64,000 nt of DNA from Muribaculaceae bacterium Isolate-110 (HZI) (GTDB lineage Bacteria > Bacteroidota > Bacteroidia > Bacteroidales > Muribaculaceae), in contig RIBL01000001.1 of NCBI GenBank assembly GCA_003762875.1, positions 294,125 through 358,124 on the forward strand, in the 5' to 3' direction. Below the pieces are notes generated by a model. That model was given only the letters and a program-made list of their open reading frames with translations. It did not search any database and was not told the origin of the DNA. The translations under genes were made by a program, and so were the position numbers. Below are positions 1 through 9,327 of this stretch, piece by piece (the stretch's first letter is position 1; each line of letters starts with the position of its first letter).

Positions 1-5
1 GAAAA

Positions 6-1559
6 ATGGATAAAGACAATAGAGGACATACCAGTCGCATAGCCAAAAATACAGTATTATTGTATGGTCGCATGCTTATAGGCATGCTTGTGTCGCTATA
101 CACGTCGAGGGCTATACTTAATGCTCTTGGCGTAGAGGATTTCGGTATACAGAATGTCGTAGGCGGATTTGTGGCGATGTTTTCTTTGATTTCCAGTGCG
201 TTGTCTTCATCAATAAGCCGTTTTATGACATTTGAGCTTGGAACTGGAGACATGATCCGTCTGCGTAAGGTGTTTTCAACATCATTACTGATACAACTGG
301 CTTTGATTTCTATTGTCCTTGTTGTGGCTGAGACGGTTGGTGTATGGTTTGTCAACAATAAAATGGTGATACCGTCTGGCCGGCTGTTTGCTGCAAATTG
401 TGTATTTCAGGCCTCGGTGGTATCATTTGTGCTCGGACTGTTCAGCACACCTTATAATGCTTGTATTATAGCACATGAGCGTATGAACGTGTTCGCTCTC
501 TTTGGCATACTGCAGATTTGTATCAATCTGGGGATAGTTCTCTTCATTGTCTATGCTCCGTTTGGATTTGACCGACTGATAGTATATTCCATATTACTGA
601 CAGGTACATACCTGTTTATGCAGATACTGTATTTCAGATATTGCCACAAGCATTTCACAGAAAGTCGTTGCATGCCACGCTTTTATCGTGACTGCTGGAA
701 GGAAATGAGCGGATTTGCCGGATGGAACGCAATCGGATGTACAGCCGGCATACTTAAAGATCAGGGTGTAAATGTGCTGTTGAACCTATTTTTCGGGCCG
801 GGAGTAAATGCTTCGCGAGGGCTCGCAGGATCAGTGTCGGCGGCGGTCGGTGCATTTGTTGCCAATTTTATGACGGCTATAAATCCTCAGATTACAAAGT
901 CGTATGCCTGTGGAGACCGACAGTATATGTTTTCGCTTGTGGAGCGTGGCTCGCGTTTCGGATTCTATACGATGATGTTGTTTGCTGTGCCTATTATATT
1001 GGAAACTCCTACAGTGTTGAGTCTGTGGCTGGGTGCGTATCCCGGCATTACAGTAATTTTTGTCCGCCTGGTGCTTCTTAATTCATTACTGGAGGTTTTG
1101 TCAAATACTCTGATTACACTTCAGGCGGCTACAGGTAAAATCAGAAATTATCAGATAGCGGTCGGAGGACTTCTTCTTATGAATTTCCCTGTATCATATC
1201 TCGCGCTTAAAGCCGGAGCATCTCCCATGAGTGTTTATGTCATCGCGTTCGTAATAGGAGTTGGGTGTCTGCTTTTGAGGCTATGGTTTCTGAGAAATAT
1301 GACAGGGTTGTCAATCGGCAGTTATCTGAAAGGAGTGGTACTGAACGTGATTTTGACGTGTGCATGTGCTGTAATATTACCGGTTATGATTCATTTTTTG
1401 CTGCCGGAGGGCCCGGTGAGATTCATATCAGTGATAATTTCCAGCATAGTATGTGGAGTATTGTCCATATTGTATGTAGGATGTATGGTGTCTGAGCGGT
1501 GCTTTATATTGGGTAAAATATCAAATCAGATAAATCGGCTGACGGTCTTAGTATTATGA
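6..1559 (+). CDS. Wzx-like polysaccharide flippase (MATE/MOP superfamily)
   Basis: Integral inner-membrane protein of 517 aa with about a dozen to fourteen hydrophobic segments along its whole length. Both the length and the N-terminal pattern (RIAKNTVLLYGRMLIGMLVS, then SRAILNALGVEDFGI) are typical of Bacteroidales lipopolysaccharide/capsule flippases. Such proteins move undecaprenyl-diphosphate-linked repeat units from the cytoplasmic to the periplasmic leaflet. Its stop overlaps the next start (ATGA), suggesting translational coupling to the Fe-S protein. The substrate cannot be told from sequence. The start at base 6 is the first codon visible and fits the family's N-terminus. Confidence 0.88.
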   Translation: MDKDNRGHTSRIAKNTVLLYGRMLIGMLVSLYTSRAILNALGVEDFGIQNVVGGFVAMFSLISSALSSSISRFMTFELGTGDMIRLRKVFSTSLLIQLALISIVLVVAETVGVWFVNNKMVIPSGRLFAANCVFQASVVSFVLGLFSTPYNACIIAHERMNVFALFGILQICINLGIVLFIVYAPFGFDRLIVYSILLTGTYLFMQILYFRYCHKHFTESRCMPRFYRDCWKEMSGFAGWNAIGCTAGILKDQGVNVLLNLFFGPGVNASRGLAGSVSAAVGAFVANFMTAINPQITKSYACGDRQYMFSLVERGSRFGFYTMMLFAVPIILETPTVLSLWLGAYPGITVIFVRLVLLNSLLEVLSNTLITLQAATGKIRNYQIAVGGLLLMNFPVSYLALKAGASPMSVYVIAFVIGVGCLLLRLWFLRNMTGLSIGSYLKGVVLNVILTCACAVILPVMIHFLLPEGPVRFISVIISSIVCGVLSILYVGCMVSERCFILGKISNQINRLTVLVL

Positions 1560-2779
1560 TTGATATAACCGATAAGGCAAAATGTTGTGGATGCGGGGCA
1601 TGTGTCCAAATATGCCCGAAACAGTGCATAAGTTTCATTCCCGACAAAGAGGGCTTTGATTGTCCGGTGGTGGACGTAAGCCGATGTATCGGTTGCGAGA
1701 TGTGTGAGCGCGTGTGCCCTGAGCTGAATATAAGCCAACCGCGCCTTCCGCAAGCAACGTATGCGGCTATTAATCGCAATGAGACTGTGAGGCGTGAAAG
1801 TTCGTCGGGAGGAGTCTTTACCTTGTTGGCTGAGACTGTAATTGCAAGGGGCGGTGTTGTGTTCGGTGCGCGTTTTGATAGCGACTGGACAGTGCGGCAT
1901 GACAAGGCGGAGACATCAGAGGAGCTTGCTGCGTTTCGTGGTTCAAAATATCTGCAAAGCCGCATAGGAGAAACCTTCATAGAAGCCAAAAGCCATCTGT
2001 CGGAAGGACGGGAGGTCTTGTTTTCAGGGACACCCTGTCAGATAGCCGGATTGAAAGGTTATCTGAATAAGGAATATGCTAATCTTCTGACTGTGGATTT
2101 TGTTTGTCACGGTGTGCCAAGTCCGGGTGCATGGAAGAAATATCTTGAGGAAAAATCGCGCGCGTTAAGCGCGCCGGCTGGAAAAAATACGGATTCCATC
2201 TCTCTAAAAGCGGGGAGCCCTTGGAAAAGTATCTCGTTTAGAGACAAACGTTTGGGCTGGAAAAGATACAGATTTCACCTCTCAGAGACCGCCCTTCAGG
2301 GCGGCCGAAATACGGATTTCACCTCTCTAAACAATGCTGACAAGTGCATATACGAACCGTTTACCGAGAATGATTATATGCGTGTGTTTCTGTCAGATCT
2401 TGATTTAAGACCATCGTGCTATAAGTGTCCGTCAAAGGGCGGCCGTTCGGGCAGTGATATAACTTTGGGCGACTTTTGGGGCATAGAGTATGTAGACCGG
2501 TCGATGGATGATGACTGTGGCACCAGTCTTGTGCTCATTAATACCCCAAAAGGAGCAAAGTTATACAGAGAATTGACCCTTGAGTCGATGCGCGAGTCAT
2601 ATGAAGACGCATTGCGTTACAATCGGAGCATCGAGATATCGGTTGTGAAACCTCCTTACAGAGAGCTGTTTATGTCGAGCCTTGAGAAGTGTGGTTTTGA
2701 GATTGCTTACAACCGCGTATTCTCTCAGTCACTTCCGGCTAAAATCAGACGCCGCCTGTGGCTTAAAATGAACAAGTAG
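1556..2779 (+). CDS. Fe-S protein, F420 hydrogenase/dehydrogenase beta-subunit family
   Basis: A 407-aa soluble protein. The N-terminus carries two 4Fe-4S ferredoxin motifs (C10, C13, C16, C20 and C44, C47, C50, C54). The rest matches the coenzyme F420 hydrogenase/dehydrogenase beta-subunit domain, including a GTPCQIAGLKGYL segment and a cysteine-bearing stretch RPSCYKCPSKGG. In Bacteroidales this family is regularly encoded next to polysaccharide pyruvyl transferases, as here. It is presumed to be a redox enzyme acting in glycan synthesis, but the reaction is unknown. Residues about 200-260 look abnormal: the coding region contains three imperfect copies of a 25-nt segment and two small hairpins. 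The frame stays open throughout, so the gene may be intact. Confidence 0.8.
   Translation: MIDITDKAKCCGCGACVQICPKQCISFIPDKEGFDCPVVDVSRCIGCEMCERVCPELNISQPRLPQATYAAINRNETVRRESSSGGVFTLLAETVIARGGVVFGARFDSDWTVRHDKAETSEELAAFRGSKYLQSRIGETFIEAKSHLSEGREVLFSGTPCQIAGLKGYLNKEYANLLTVDFVCHGVPSPGAWKKYLEEKSRALSAPAGKNTDSISLKAGSPWKSISFRDKRLGWKRYRFHLSETALQGGRNTDFTSLNNADKCIYEPFTENDYMRVFLSDLDLRPSCYKCPSKGGRSGSDITLGDFWGIEYVDRSMDDDCGTSLVLINTPKGAKLYRELTLESMRESYEDALRYNRSIEISVVKPPYRELFMSSLEKCGFEIAYNRVFSQSLPAKIRRRLWLKMNK
2160..2331 (+). repeat. Three imperfect intragenic copies of a 25-nt segment with GC hairpins
   Basis: The core aaatacggatttcacctctc and close variants occur at about 2184-2209, 2262-2286 and 2307-2331. 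Palindromes lie between them (ccgcccttcagggcgg at 2289-2304, and gcgcgcgttaagcgcgc at about 2159-2175). The middle copy encodes the expected family sequence GWKRYRFHLS. The other copies would encode GWKKYGFHLS or KYGFHLS only in a different frame. This suggests duplication or insertion inside a live gene. Confidence 0.6.
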
Positions 2780-3922
2780 ATGAAAATAGGGATACTTACT
2801 CAACCGTTACAGCGCAATTACGGGGGAATCATTCAGAACTGGGCTCTGCAAGAGACGCTTCGTCGTATGGGCCACGAACCAGAAATGATATTCCGACAGG
2901 CTGACACATCCCATTCTCGGTTTGGTGGCATAACGATACTGCGTTGTTGCTCGTTGGTGAAATGTATTATATATAAGATATTGTTGGGCCGACGGGATGT
3001 TGTATTGCGCAATCCCTTTGACAGAACCTATAATCCCAGACAGCCGCGTTATGCGGATGGCAAATTTATAAAGCGTATACAGCGAAGCCGCATATGCCAT
3101 TCTGACCGTGAACTGCGTGAGGTTATAACGAAAAATCACTATGACGCTTTTATTGTCGGCAGTGATCAGGTGTGGCGACAGGAGTATTCGCCAAGGATAG
3201 AGACTTATTTCCTTGATTTTTTATCAGACAGCGACCACAGAAAGAAGGTGGCCTATGCAGCGTCGTTTGGTGTGGAGGCCGATTATATAGATGCGGATAA
3301 AATGCAGCAATGCAAGACCCTGTTGTCTCGTTTTGATGCAGTCTCGGTGAGAGAGGATGGCGGCCTGAGAATTGTCAGAGAAGATTTCGGCCGTCATGAT
3401 GTAGAGAAAGTACTCGACCCTACATTGCTTTTGTCAGACTCGGATTACCGTTGTCTGATAAAGGCATCAGACCGACTGACAGGAGAAAAGTATATCACGA
3501 GTTATATACTTGACGGTAATTTTGAAAAACAGCGGATACTGCAGGATGTTTCCTCCCGGTTGTCTTTGCCGGTGCGGTCTTTGTCTGGTGACAGTGATAA
3601 CGCTAATATGGCAACGGTGTCACAATGGCTCGCATCGTTTGCCGAAACGTCATTTGTTGTGACCGACTCTTTTCATGGATGTGTCTTTTCTATAATATTC
3701 AACAGGCCGTTCATAGCCATAGGCAATGCCCGGAGAGGTCTCGACCGTTTTACATCGTTATTGGAAATGTTTGGTCTGGGCAAACGTCTGGCGGGTGGAG
3801 TGGAGGATTATTGCAATCGTATGGACAATCTGACATCAGCAATAGATTATACCTGTGTAAATAAAGAGCTTGACCGAATGAGACAATCAAGCATAAATTT
3901 TCTGAAAAATGCCCTTGCCTAA
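2780..3922 (+). CDS. Polysaccharide pyruvyl transferase family protein
   Basis: A 380-aa cytoplasmic enzyme of the CsaB/WcaK family, which transfers pyruvate from PEP as a ketal onto a sugar of the repeat unit. Supporting motifs are the N-terminal GGIIQNWALQ, the central IVGSDQVWR and the C-terminal TDSFHGCVFSIIF, which are the family hallmarks. It starts directly after the stop of the Fe-S gene and overlaps the next glycosyltransferase by 14 bases, so it lies in a tightly packed operon. Some family members have other, unproven activities, so pyruvylation is inferred from family. Confidence 0.85.
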   Translation: MKIGILTQPLQRNYGGIIQNWALQETLRRMGHEPEMIFRQADTSHSRFGGITILRCCSLVKCIIYKILLGRRDVVLRNPFDRTYNPRQPRYADGKFIKRIQRSRICHSDRELREVITKNHYDAFIVGSDQVWRQEYSPRIETYFLDFLSDSDHRKKVAYAASFGVEADYIDADKMQQCKTLLSRFDAVSVREDGGLRIVREDFGRHDVEKVLDPTLLLSDSDYRCLIKASDRLTGEKYITSYILDGNFEKQRILQDVSSRLSLPVRSLSGDSDNANMATVSQWLASFAETSFVVTDSFHGCVFSIIFNRPFIAIGNARRGLDRFTSLLEMFGLGKRLAGGVEDYCNRMDNLTSAIDYTCVNKELDRMRQSSINFLKNALA

Positions 3923-4862
3923 GATCTCGGTAATCGTACCGGTGTACAATGCCGAGAAATATCTTAACCGTTGTATTGACTCGATATTGGCGCAGACATT
4001 TGGTGATTTTGAGTTATTGCTTGTCAATGACGGGAGTACTGATAAAAGTGGTTCAATCTGTGATGCCTATGCTTGTCAGGATTCACGCGTCAGAGTATTG
4101 CATAAAATCAATGGTGGTGTCTCATCGGCAAGAAATAACGGTCTTGACAATGCTAAGGGTGAATGGGTTATATTTGTTGACAGTGATGATTGGATTGATT
4201 CACATTTTGTTAAAAAGATGCTTGCCAAAGCCTTGGATGAGAATGCAGACATTGTGATGTGTGACTGTTATTTTGTAACTAAAGATAAAAATGTGTATCA
4301 TAAAATGTATGCCTGGGGAAAGCAGGGGGCACAAGGGGTAAGCGAATACATATCGACAACATGGACAGCAATGTGGGGTAGTCTGCAGAAAAGATCTCTT
4401 TATGTAAAGAGCGGTTACAGATGTCCGTTAAACATAACTTATTGTGAAGACTTCCATTTAATGATAAGGATATGCTGTGAGGCAATGGTAATAGCAAAAA
4501 TCGATGAACCGCTTTATTACTATTGGCAACAGGATGGCAGTATAGTGCATAATCAGAATAAAAAGACTGAGGCTGACGAGCAGTGGGTATATCTTGACAT
4601 AATTCGTTTTTTTAAGGAACGTGGATTATATGACATAATGAAGAGGCCGATGGCCTGGCGTTCATTAAAGGCTTGTGGAGAATTGCTGCTTGACCAGAAC
4701 TTGTTTGACCGATTCATAGAAATCAATCCGGATAAAAAGGAGTATATATTCAGTAGTCCGACAATAGGAATAAAACTCAAAATCATGGCCTGGTGTCTTA
4801 CGCATGGCTTGCGTCCGGTGACATCCATGATTGTCAGAGTAAGGAATATTTTAGGAAGATAG
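3909..4862 (+). CDS. Glycosyltransferase family 2
   Basis: A 317-aa GT-A fold enzyme. The N-terminus ISVIVPVYNAEKYLNRCIDS, the nucleotide-binding NDGSTDKS and the metal-binding FVDSDDWID are standard GT2 signatures. It probably adds one sugar of the repeat unit on the cytoplasmic face. The C-terminal 100 residues are basic and may touch the membrane. It overlaps the pyruvyl transferase gene by 14 bases. Donor and acceptor cannot be predicted. Confidence 0.9.
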   Translation: MPLPKISVIVPVYNAEKYLNRCIDSILAQTFGDFELLLVNDGSTDKSGSICDAYACQDSRVRVLHKINGGVSSARNNGLDNAKGEWVIFVDSDDWIDSHFVKKMLAKALDENADIVMCDCYFVTKDKNVYHKMYAWGKQGAQGVSEYISTTWTAMWGSLQKRSLYVKSGYRCPLNITYCEDFHLMIRICCEAMVIAKIDEPLYYYWQQDGSIVHNQNKKTEADEQWVYLDIIRFFKERGLYDIMKRPMAWRSLKACGELLLDQNLFDRFIEINPDKKEYIFSSPTIGIKLKIMAWCLTHGLRPVTSMIVRVRNILGR

Positions 4863-4866
4863 ACAT

Positions 4867-5856
4867 ATGATATCAGTCATTATACCTGTATATAACGTAA
4901 GGGCTTATCTCACAGATTGTCTTGAAAGCGTCGTTGCCCAAACTCTTGCAGACAAAGAGGTGATACTCATAGATGACGGCAGTACAGACGGGTCGGCTGA
5001 GATATGCGACTACTATGCATCACTTTATTCATATTTCAGAGTTATTCATAAACCAAATGGCGGTCCCTCCTCGGCACGAAATCTTGGGATTGGGGAGGCT
5101 AAAGGAGAATGGCTTATATTTCTTGATTCAGATGATGTGTGGGCGGATCATGATTGCCTTGCTTCGCTACATGAATATGTCACCTCATTGAATCTGGATA
5201 TTGTAAGGTTTGAATACCAAGCAGTGGATGAGAATCTCAAGTCAATCGAGCCTCGGAGTTTTGACAAGTCACTTGTTACCGGACGAGTTGTCGATAATTT
5301 TGAGTTCGTCAAATATGCAATTGCTGGAGAATGGTTTACATGGTTAAGCATGATGCGAGCCTCGGCTGTCGAAGATCTGAGATTTAATGAATGTATAAGG
5401 TCTCAGGAAGATATCGATTTCTATTGCCGTTTTTTTGCCAGACAGGAACTGCGGTGTGGATACATTGACAGGCGAATGTATCTTTATCGAAAAAGAGTAT
5501 CTTCAATAACAATGACGGTGCAGATAGATAATCTTGAAGGGTCATTTGCTCTTTGCAATGTTTTTTATCGTGAAAGCCAAGTGACTAAGAATGCTCAGCT
5601 TAGGAAGTTATACATTTATTATTCTGTAATGATGTATTACTGGACTTTGAGTACATTGTCAGAGGCTTATTATCATAAACGAAGAGATGTTATAGAGGTC
5701 CTGGGCTTGATTGAGTTAAGAAGGAAGACTGCCAAAAGATTGTCTCAGGCATCAGTAAGCAAAAGGTATTATCCATTTATATTATTGACACCTGATGTCT
5801 CGGTCAGATTGTTAAGAGCTAAGAACCGAATAATGATAGCGTTAAAGGGTTTATGA
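4867..5856 (+). CDS. Glycosyltransferase family 2
   Basis: A 329-aa GT2 enzyme with ISVIIPVYNVRAYLTDCLES at the start, IDDGSTDGSAEIC, and the DxD-type motif FLDSDDVWAD. It resembles the upstream GT2 gene in its N-terminal half but differs in the acceptor half, so the two likely make different linkages. It starts 4 bases after the previous stop and its end overlaps the next gene (ATGA), consistent with translational coupling. Confidence 0.9.
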   Translation: MISVIIPVYNVRAYLTDCLESVVAQTLADKEVILIDDGSTDGSAEICDYYASLYSYFRVIHKPNGGPSSARNLGIGEAKGEWLIFLDSDDVWADHDCLASLHEYVTSLNLDIVRFEYQAVDENLKSIEPRSFDKSLVTGRVVDNFEFVKYAIAGEWFTWLSMMRASAVEDLRFNECIRSQEDIDFYCRFFARQELRCGYIDRRMYLYRKRVSSITMTVQIDNLEGSFALCNVFYRESQVTKNAQLRKLYIYYSVMMYYWTLSTLSEAYYHKRRDVIEVLGLIELRRKTAKRLSQASVSKRYYPFILLTPDVSVRLLRAKNRIMIALKGL

Positions 5857-6815
5857 AATATACGGCAGTAATACGCACGCTCGGTAAAGCCGGTGTAAAA
5901 TATCAGGCTCTGCTTGACTCTTTATGCGCACAGACCATACAGCCGGAGGCAATAATTGTATATCTTGCCGACGGTTATCCTATACCGAAAGAGACATGTG
6001 GCAGAGAGCAGTATGTTTATGTCAAGAAGGGTATGGTGGCACAGCGGGCTTTAAACTATGACGAGGTATCTTCGGAATATATACTGTTTCTTGATGATGA
6101 TGTTTATGTAGCTCCCGACGGAGTCGAGAAACTGTTTGAGGAATTACGACTTAATAATGCCGATGTCATATCTCCGGATGTGTTTGACAATGCCTCGCGA
6201 GGATTAAAGGCCGAGCTGATGATGACTATATCCGGCAGGATGCGGGCCCGTCGGGGTGATAGCGTGTGGGGTTATAAAGTCATGGCAACAGGAGGGTATT
6301 CATATAATAAATCTCCTCAAAATAAATCGTATCTGTCTCAGACAAACGCCGGACCATGTTTTTTATGTCGGAAATTAGATTTCCTAAGAATCCGGTTTGA
6401 AGATGAGTTATGGCTTGATCGGACTAATTATGCAATTGGAGATGATCAGGTAATGTTTTATAAGATGTATCTTGCCGGCTTAAAGCTATTGACTGTATTC
6501 GGGACAGGGATAAAGCATCTTGATGCCGGAGAAAATCTTGGAAACAAGGCGAAGGAATTAAAGATAGTGGAAGGTGATTATTTCTTTCGTAAGATTTTCT
6601 GGCATCGATTTCTGCATGTGCCTGAAAGAAATAAATTCAGACGTATATGGCGAAAATTATGTTTATGCTATTTCTATGGATTTGGGGTATTAATGGCAGT
6701 CGTAAAAGGTGATAAAAATGGGCTATCGGCAAAATGTGAGGGCATGGCACGTGCGAATGCTTTTCTAAAGAGTAAACAATATTCCGAACTGCCTTTAATA
6801 TGTAAGCAAGTGTAA
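5853..6815 (+). CDS. GT2-like glycosyltransferase
   Basis: A 320-aa protein beginning KYTAVIRTLGKAG with the acidic motif FLDDDVYV at about residues 76-83, which fits a divergent GT-A/GT2 transferase. A second acidic stretch (IGDDQVMFYKMYLAG) would provide the catalytic-base region. The C-terminal part is basic and weakly hydrophobic. It overlaps the previous gene by 4 bases. The specific sugar is unknown. Confidence 0.8.
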   Translation: MKYTAVIRTLGKAGVKYQALLDSLCAQTIQPEAIIVYLADGYPIPKETCGREQYVYVKKGMVAQRALNYDEVSSEYILFLDDDVYVAPDGVEKLFEELRLNNADVISPDVFDNASRGLKAELMMTISGRMRARRGDSVWGYKVMATGGYSYNKSPQNKSYLSQTNAGPCFLCRKLDFLRIRFEDELWLDRTNYAIGDDQVMFYKMYLAGLKLLTVFGTGIKHLDAGENLGNKAKELKIVEGDYFFRKIFWHRFLHVPERNKFRRIWRKLCLCYFYGFGVLMAVVKGDKNGLSAKCEGMARANAFLKSKQYSELPLICKQV

Positions 6816-6862
6816 ATCCCGGATACAATGGCATAGACTTGTAATTATTTATTCGGTATAAA

Positions 6863-7471
6863 ATGAGTATTAACATCAGATGGCTTCAGTTTAAGGTCAA
6901 TAAAGGCCGTAATTTAATCAGTTCAATCATTAATCGGCTGAGATTCTCAATGTATGGAATCTCCTATGGTCGTAATCTCAAAATACATGGGAAATTATAT
7001 CTGAAATTATTTCCGGATGTAAAGGTTACTATTGGTGATAATTTCTATTGTAGCTCCGGGAGATATGTTAATGCGCTATGTTCTAACAAAAGAGGTATAT
7101 TTTATCTGGTACATGATGCCGAGCTCATAATCGGAAATAATGTAGGTATGAGTAGCCCTGTTATTTGGTGTAATAAACGTATAGTTATCGGAGATAATGT
7201 TAAAATCGGAGCCAATACTATAATTTTAGATACGGATTGTCATGCCCACTGTTTTATGGATAGAAGAAATGATATTACTGATTGGGCAGAGCCACAGGAA
7301 ATAAAAATAGGGAATGATGTGCTGATAGGAATGAATACTACCATATTGAAGGGTGTCACTATCGGAGATAGAGCTATTGTCGGGGCATCATCGGTTGTGA
7401 CGAAAGATATACCGGCAGATAGTGTTGCAGCAGGTAATCCGGCCAGAATTATAAAAACTATAGACAAGTAA
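6863..7471 (+). CDS. Hexapeptide-repeat acyltransferase
   Basis: A 202-aa protein with the left-handed beta-helix pattern of isoleucine/valine-led hexapeptides ([47 protein letters not shown]) ending in the usual [10 protein letters not shown] histidine pair (DCHAH) sits where the catalytic histidine is expected. It probably transfers acetyl or another acyl group to a sugar of the repeat unit. A 47-base gap precedes it, and it abuts the following GT8 gene exactly. Confidence 0.88.
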   Translation: MSINIRWLQFKVNKGRNLISSIINRLRFSMYGISYGRNLKIHGKLYLKLFPDVKVTIGDNFYCSSGRYVNALCSNKRGIFYLVHDAELIIGNNVGMSSPVIWCNKRIVIGDNVKIGANTIILDTDCHAHCFMDRRNDITDWAEPQEIKIGNDVLIGMNTTILKGVTIGDRAIVGASSVVTKDIPADSVAAGNPARIIKTIDK

Positions 7472-8398
7472 ATGAATCAGGTCCCTGTAGTATTTGCGTT
7501 TGACAATAATCTGGCATTTGAAGCCGCTGTGTGTATTTCGTCACTCTTTGATAATGCAAGAGAGAGTACTGTATATGATGTTTTTATTCTTTATCCGGAT
7601 GGCCAGGATTTGAACAGGAAGGATATTGATGTGGTAGCAAGTAACCATCCACGTCATAAACTGACATATCTTCCGGTAAAGGATCAATTTGAGCAAGCAT
7701 ATGAAATCAGAGGTATAAATACGTTGACTTACTATCGATTGCTTATACCGGAATTAATACCACAATATGACAAGGTTATTTATTCGGATGTCGATGTGAT
7801 ATTTCGTGATGATTTATCAGATATATATGCGATTGAATTAGGTGAAAATTATCTTGGGGCGGTAAACTCGTTGGCACATCTTGACCCGGACCGAGGCAAG
7901 TATTACACCCATCTTGGTCTTGATGCCTCAAAAAACTTTTATGCTGGAAATATAGTCTTAAATTCAAGGCTGTTGCGAGACGATGCAATGATCGGAAGAT
8001 TCAAAGAGATGGCACGGAAAAAATACAAGTTTCAGGATATGGATATATTGAATATTTCATGTTCTGGTCGGGTTAGATATTTTCCACCGAGTTTTTGTGT
8101 CACAACTTACTTTTGCGAGTATGCCAATCGACAACGGTCTCAGTTGGCGGAGATATGGACAGACGAAGAGATCAATCATGCATTGGAAAAAGGCATAGTG
8201 CATTACAATGGCCCTAAGCCATGGAATAGCTGGTGCCCTAATTTTGACATATGGTGGGAAACTTATCGAAAGTCTCCGATTTATGATCAAAGAAAATATT
8301 TTGAGTTTTTCTATTCCAAAGTGGACGTTCTTGACTCATTGACATTATGGAAACGAATCAAAATATTGGCCCGCTATTTTATAGTTGGAAAAAAGTAG
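7472..8398 (+). CDS. Glycosyltransferase family 8
   Basis: A 308-aa GT8 enzyme. The N-terminus VPVVFAFDNNLAFEAAVCIS, the LTYYRLLIPELIPQYDKVIY segment and the DxD motif at D106-V-D108 are characteristic. The late HYNGPKPWN motif is also a family hallmark. GT8 enzymes usually transfer galactose or glucose with retention of configuration onto lipid-linked glycans. It follows the acyltransferase with no gap. Confidence 0.9.
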   Translation: MNQVPVVFAFDNNLAFEAAVCISSLFDNARESTVYDVFILYPDGQDLNRKDIDVVASNHPRHKLTYLPVKDQFEQAYEIRGINTLTYYRLLIPELIPQYDKVIYSDVDVIFRDDLSDIYAIELGENYLGAVNSLAHLDPDRGKYYTHLGLDASKNFYAGNIVLNSRLLRDDAMIGRFKEMARKKYKFQDMDILNISCSGRVRYFPPSFCVTTYFCEYANRQRSQLAEIWTDEEINHALEKGIVHYNGPKPWNSWCPNFDIWWETYRKSPIYDQRKYFEFFYSKVDVLDSLTLWKRIKILARYFIVGKK

Positions 8399-8448
8399 AA
8401 AATGATAATCAGGAGACATCCGGTTGTCTCACAAAGTAAGATCAACGA

Positions 8449-9327
8449 ATGAGCATTATTGTCAATATGGCATGTGGATTGGCTAATCGCATGTTTCAAT
8501 ATGCCTATTTTCAAAATCTTCTGAAACAAGGTGTAGATGCAAAAGTGCATTATTTCACATCGACAAAGCTCGCACATGAGGATGTCGCATGGAATCGCAT
8601 ATTTCCTAACGCAGAGTTGAAAAAGGCGTCAACATTAGATGTGCTGATGATTGGCGGACATGATGACATTGTGTCTAAATTGGTCCGTAAATTTATGCCT
8701 TGGATGACTCGAGTTACAGAAATGCCAACCGCATTTTCTCTATATGAGTTATCAGACGATGTGAAAGATAAAGACCGTTATCTGTTAGGGGTTTTTCAGA
8801 GTGCCGGAGTTGTGGCTGCGGTGGAAGATGTTCTCCGAGAATCATTCCAATTCGATGATTTTACCGATGAACGAAATATACGGATATTATCGGAAATCAT
8901 GCTGACTGACTCTGTTTCCATACATGTCAGAAAGGGTCTCGATTATCAGCGTATTAAATGGTATCGGAACACGTGTGATATCGACTATTACAGGCGGGCT
9001 GTCGCATATGTGAAAAAGCACTGTCTCTCTCCCACGTTTTATGTATTTACAGATAATCCGGAGTGGGTTCATGATAATTTCACGGACTTTGAATATAAAC
9101 TTATATCCGGTAACCCGCTCTCAGGGTGGGGTAGTCATTTTGATATGCAATTGATGAGTCAGTGTCGGCACAATATAATTTCCAATTCGACTTATAGCTG
9201 GTGGGGCGGTTTTCTTAACAACCATCCTGACAAAATTGTGGTGATGCCAAAGTTATGGTTTAACCCGGATGTTACTCCCGAGCCCTCATCGGCTCCATTG
9301 CGCTATAAAGACTGGATTGCATTATGA
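8449..9327 (+). CDS. GT11 alpha-1,2-fucosyltransferase-like
   Basis: A 292-aa protein of the glycosyltransferase 11 family: it begins with MACGLANRMFQYAYF, has the donor-binding motif SIHVRKGLDY (variant of HxRRxDY), and ends with SNSTYSWWGGFLN. These enzymes add L-fucose alpha-1,2 to galactose, so the surface glycan may be fucosylated and mimic host glycans. No GDP-fucose synthesis genes lie nearby, so the donor would have to come from genes elsewhere. The end overlaps the next gene by 4 bases. Confidence 0.85.
   Translation: MSIIVNMACGLANRMFQYAYFQNLLKQGVDAKVHYFTSTKLAHEDVAWNRIFPNAELKKASTLDVLMIGGHDDIVSKLVRKFMPWMTRVTEMPTAFSLYELSDDVKDKDRYLLGVFQSAGVVAAVEDVLRESFQFDDFTDERNIRILSEIMLTDSVSIHVRKGLDYQRIKWYRNTCDIDYYRRAVAYVKKHCLSPTFYVFTDNPEWVHDNFTDFEYKLISGNPLSGWGSHFDMQLMSQCRHNIISNSTYSWWGGFLNNHPDKIVVMPKLWFNPDVTPEPSSAPLRYKDWIAL

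Noticed and set aside
1556..2779. Frameshifted pseudogene call for the Fe-S gene because of the out-of-frame repeat copies
   Set aside because: The reading frame is open from start to stop and the downstream domain motifs are in frame, so an in-frame insertion is the simpler reading.
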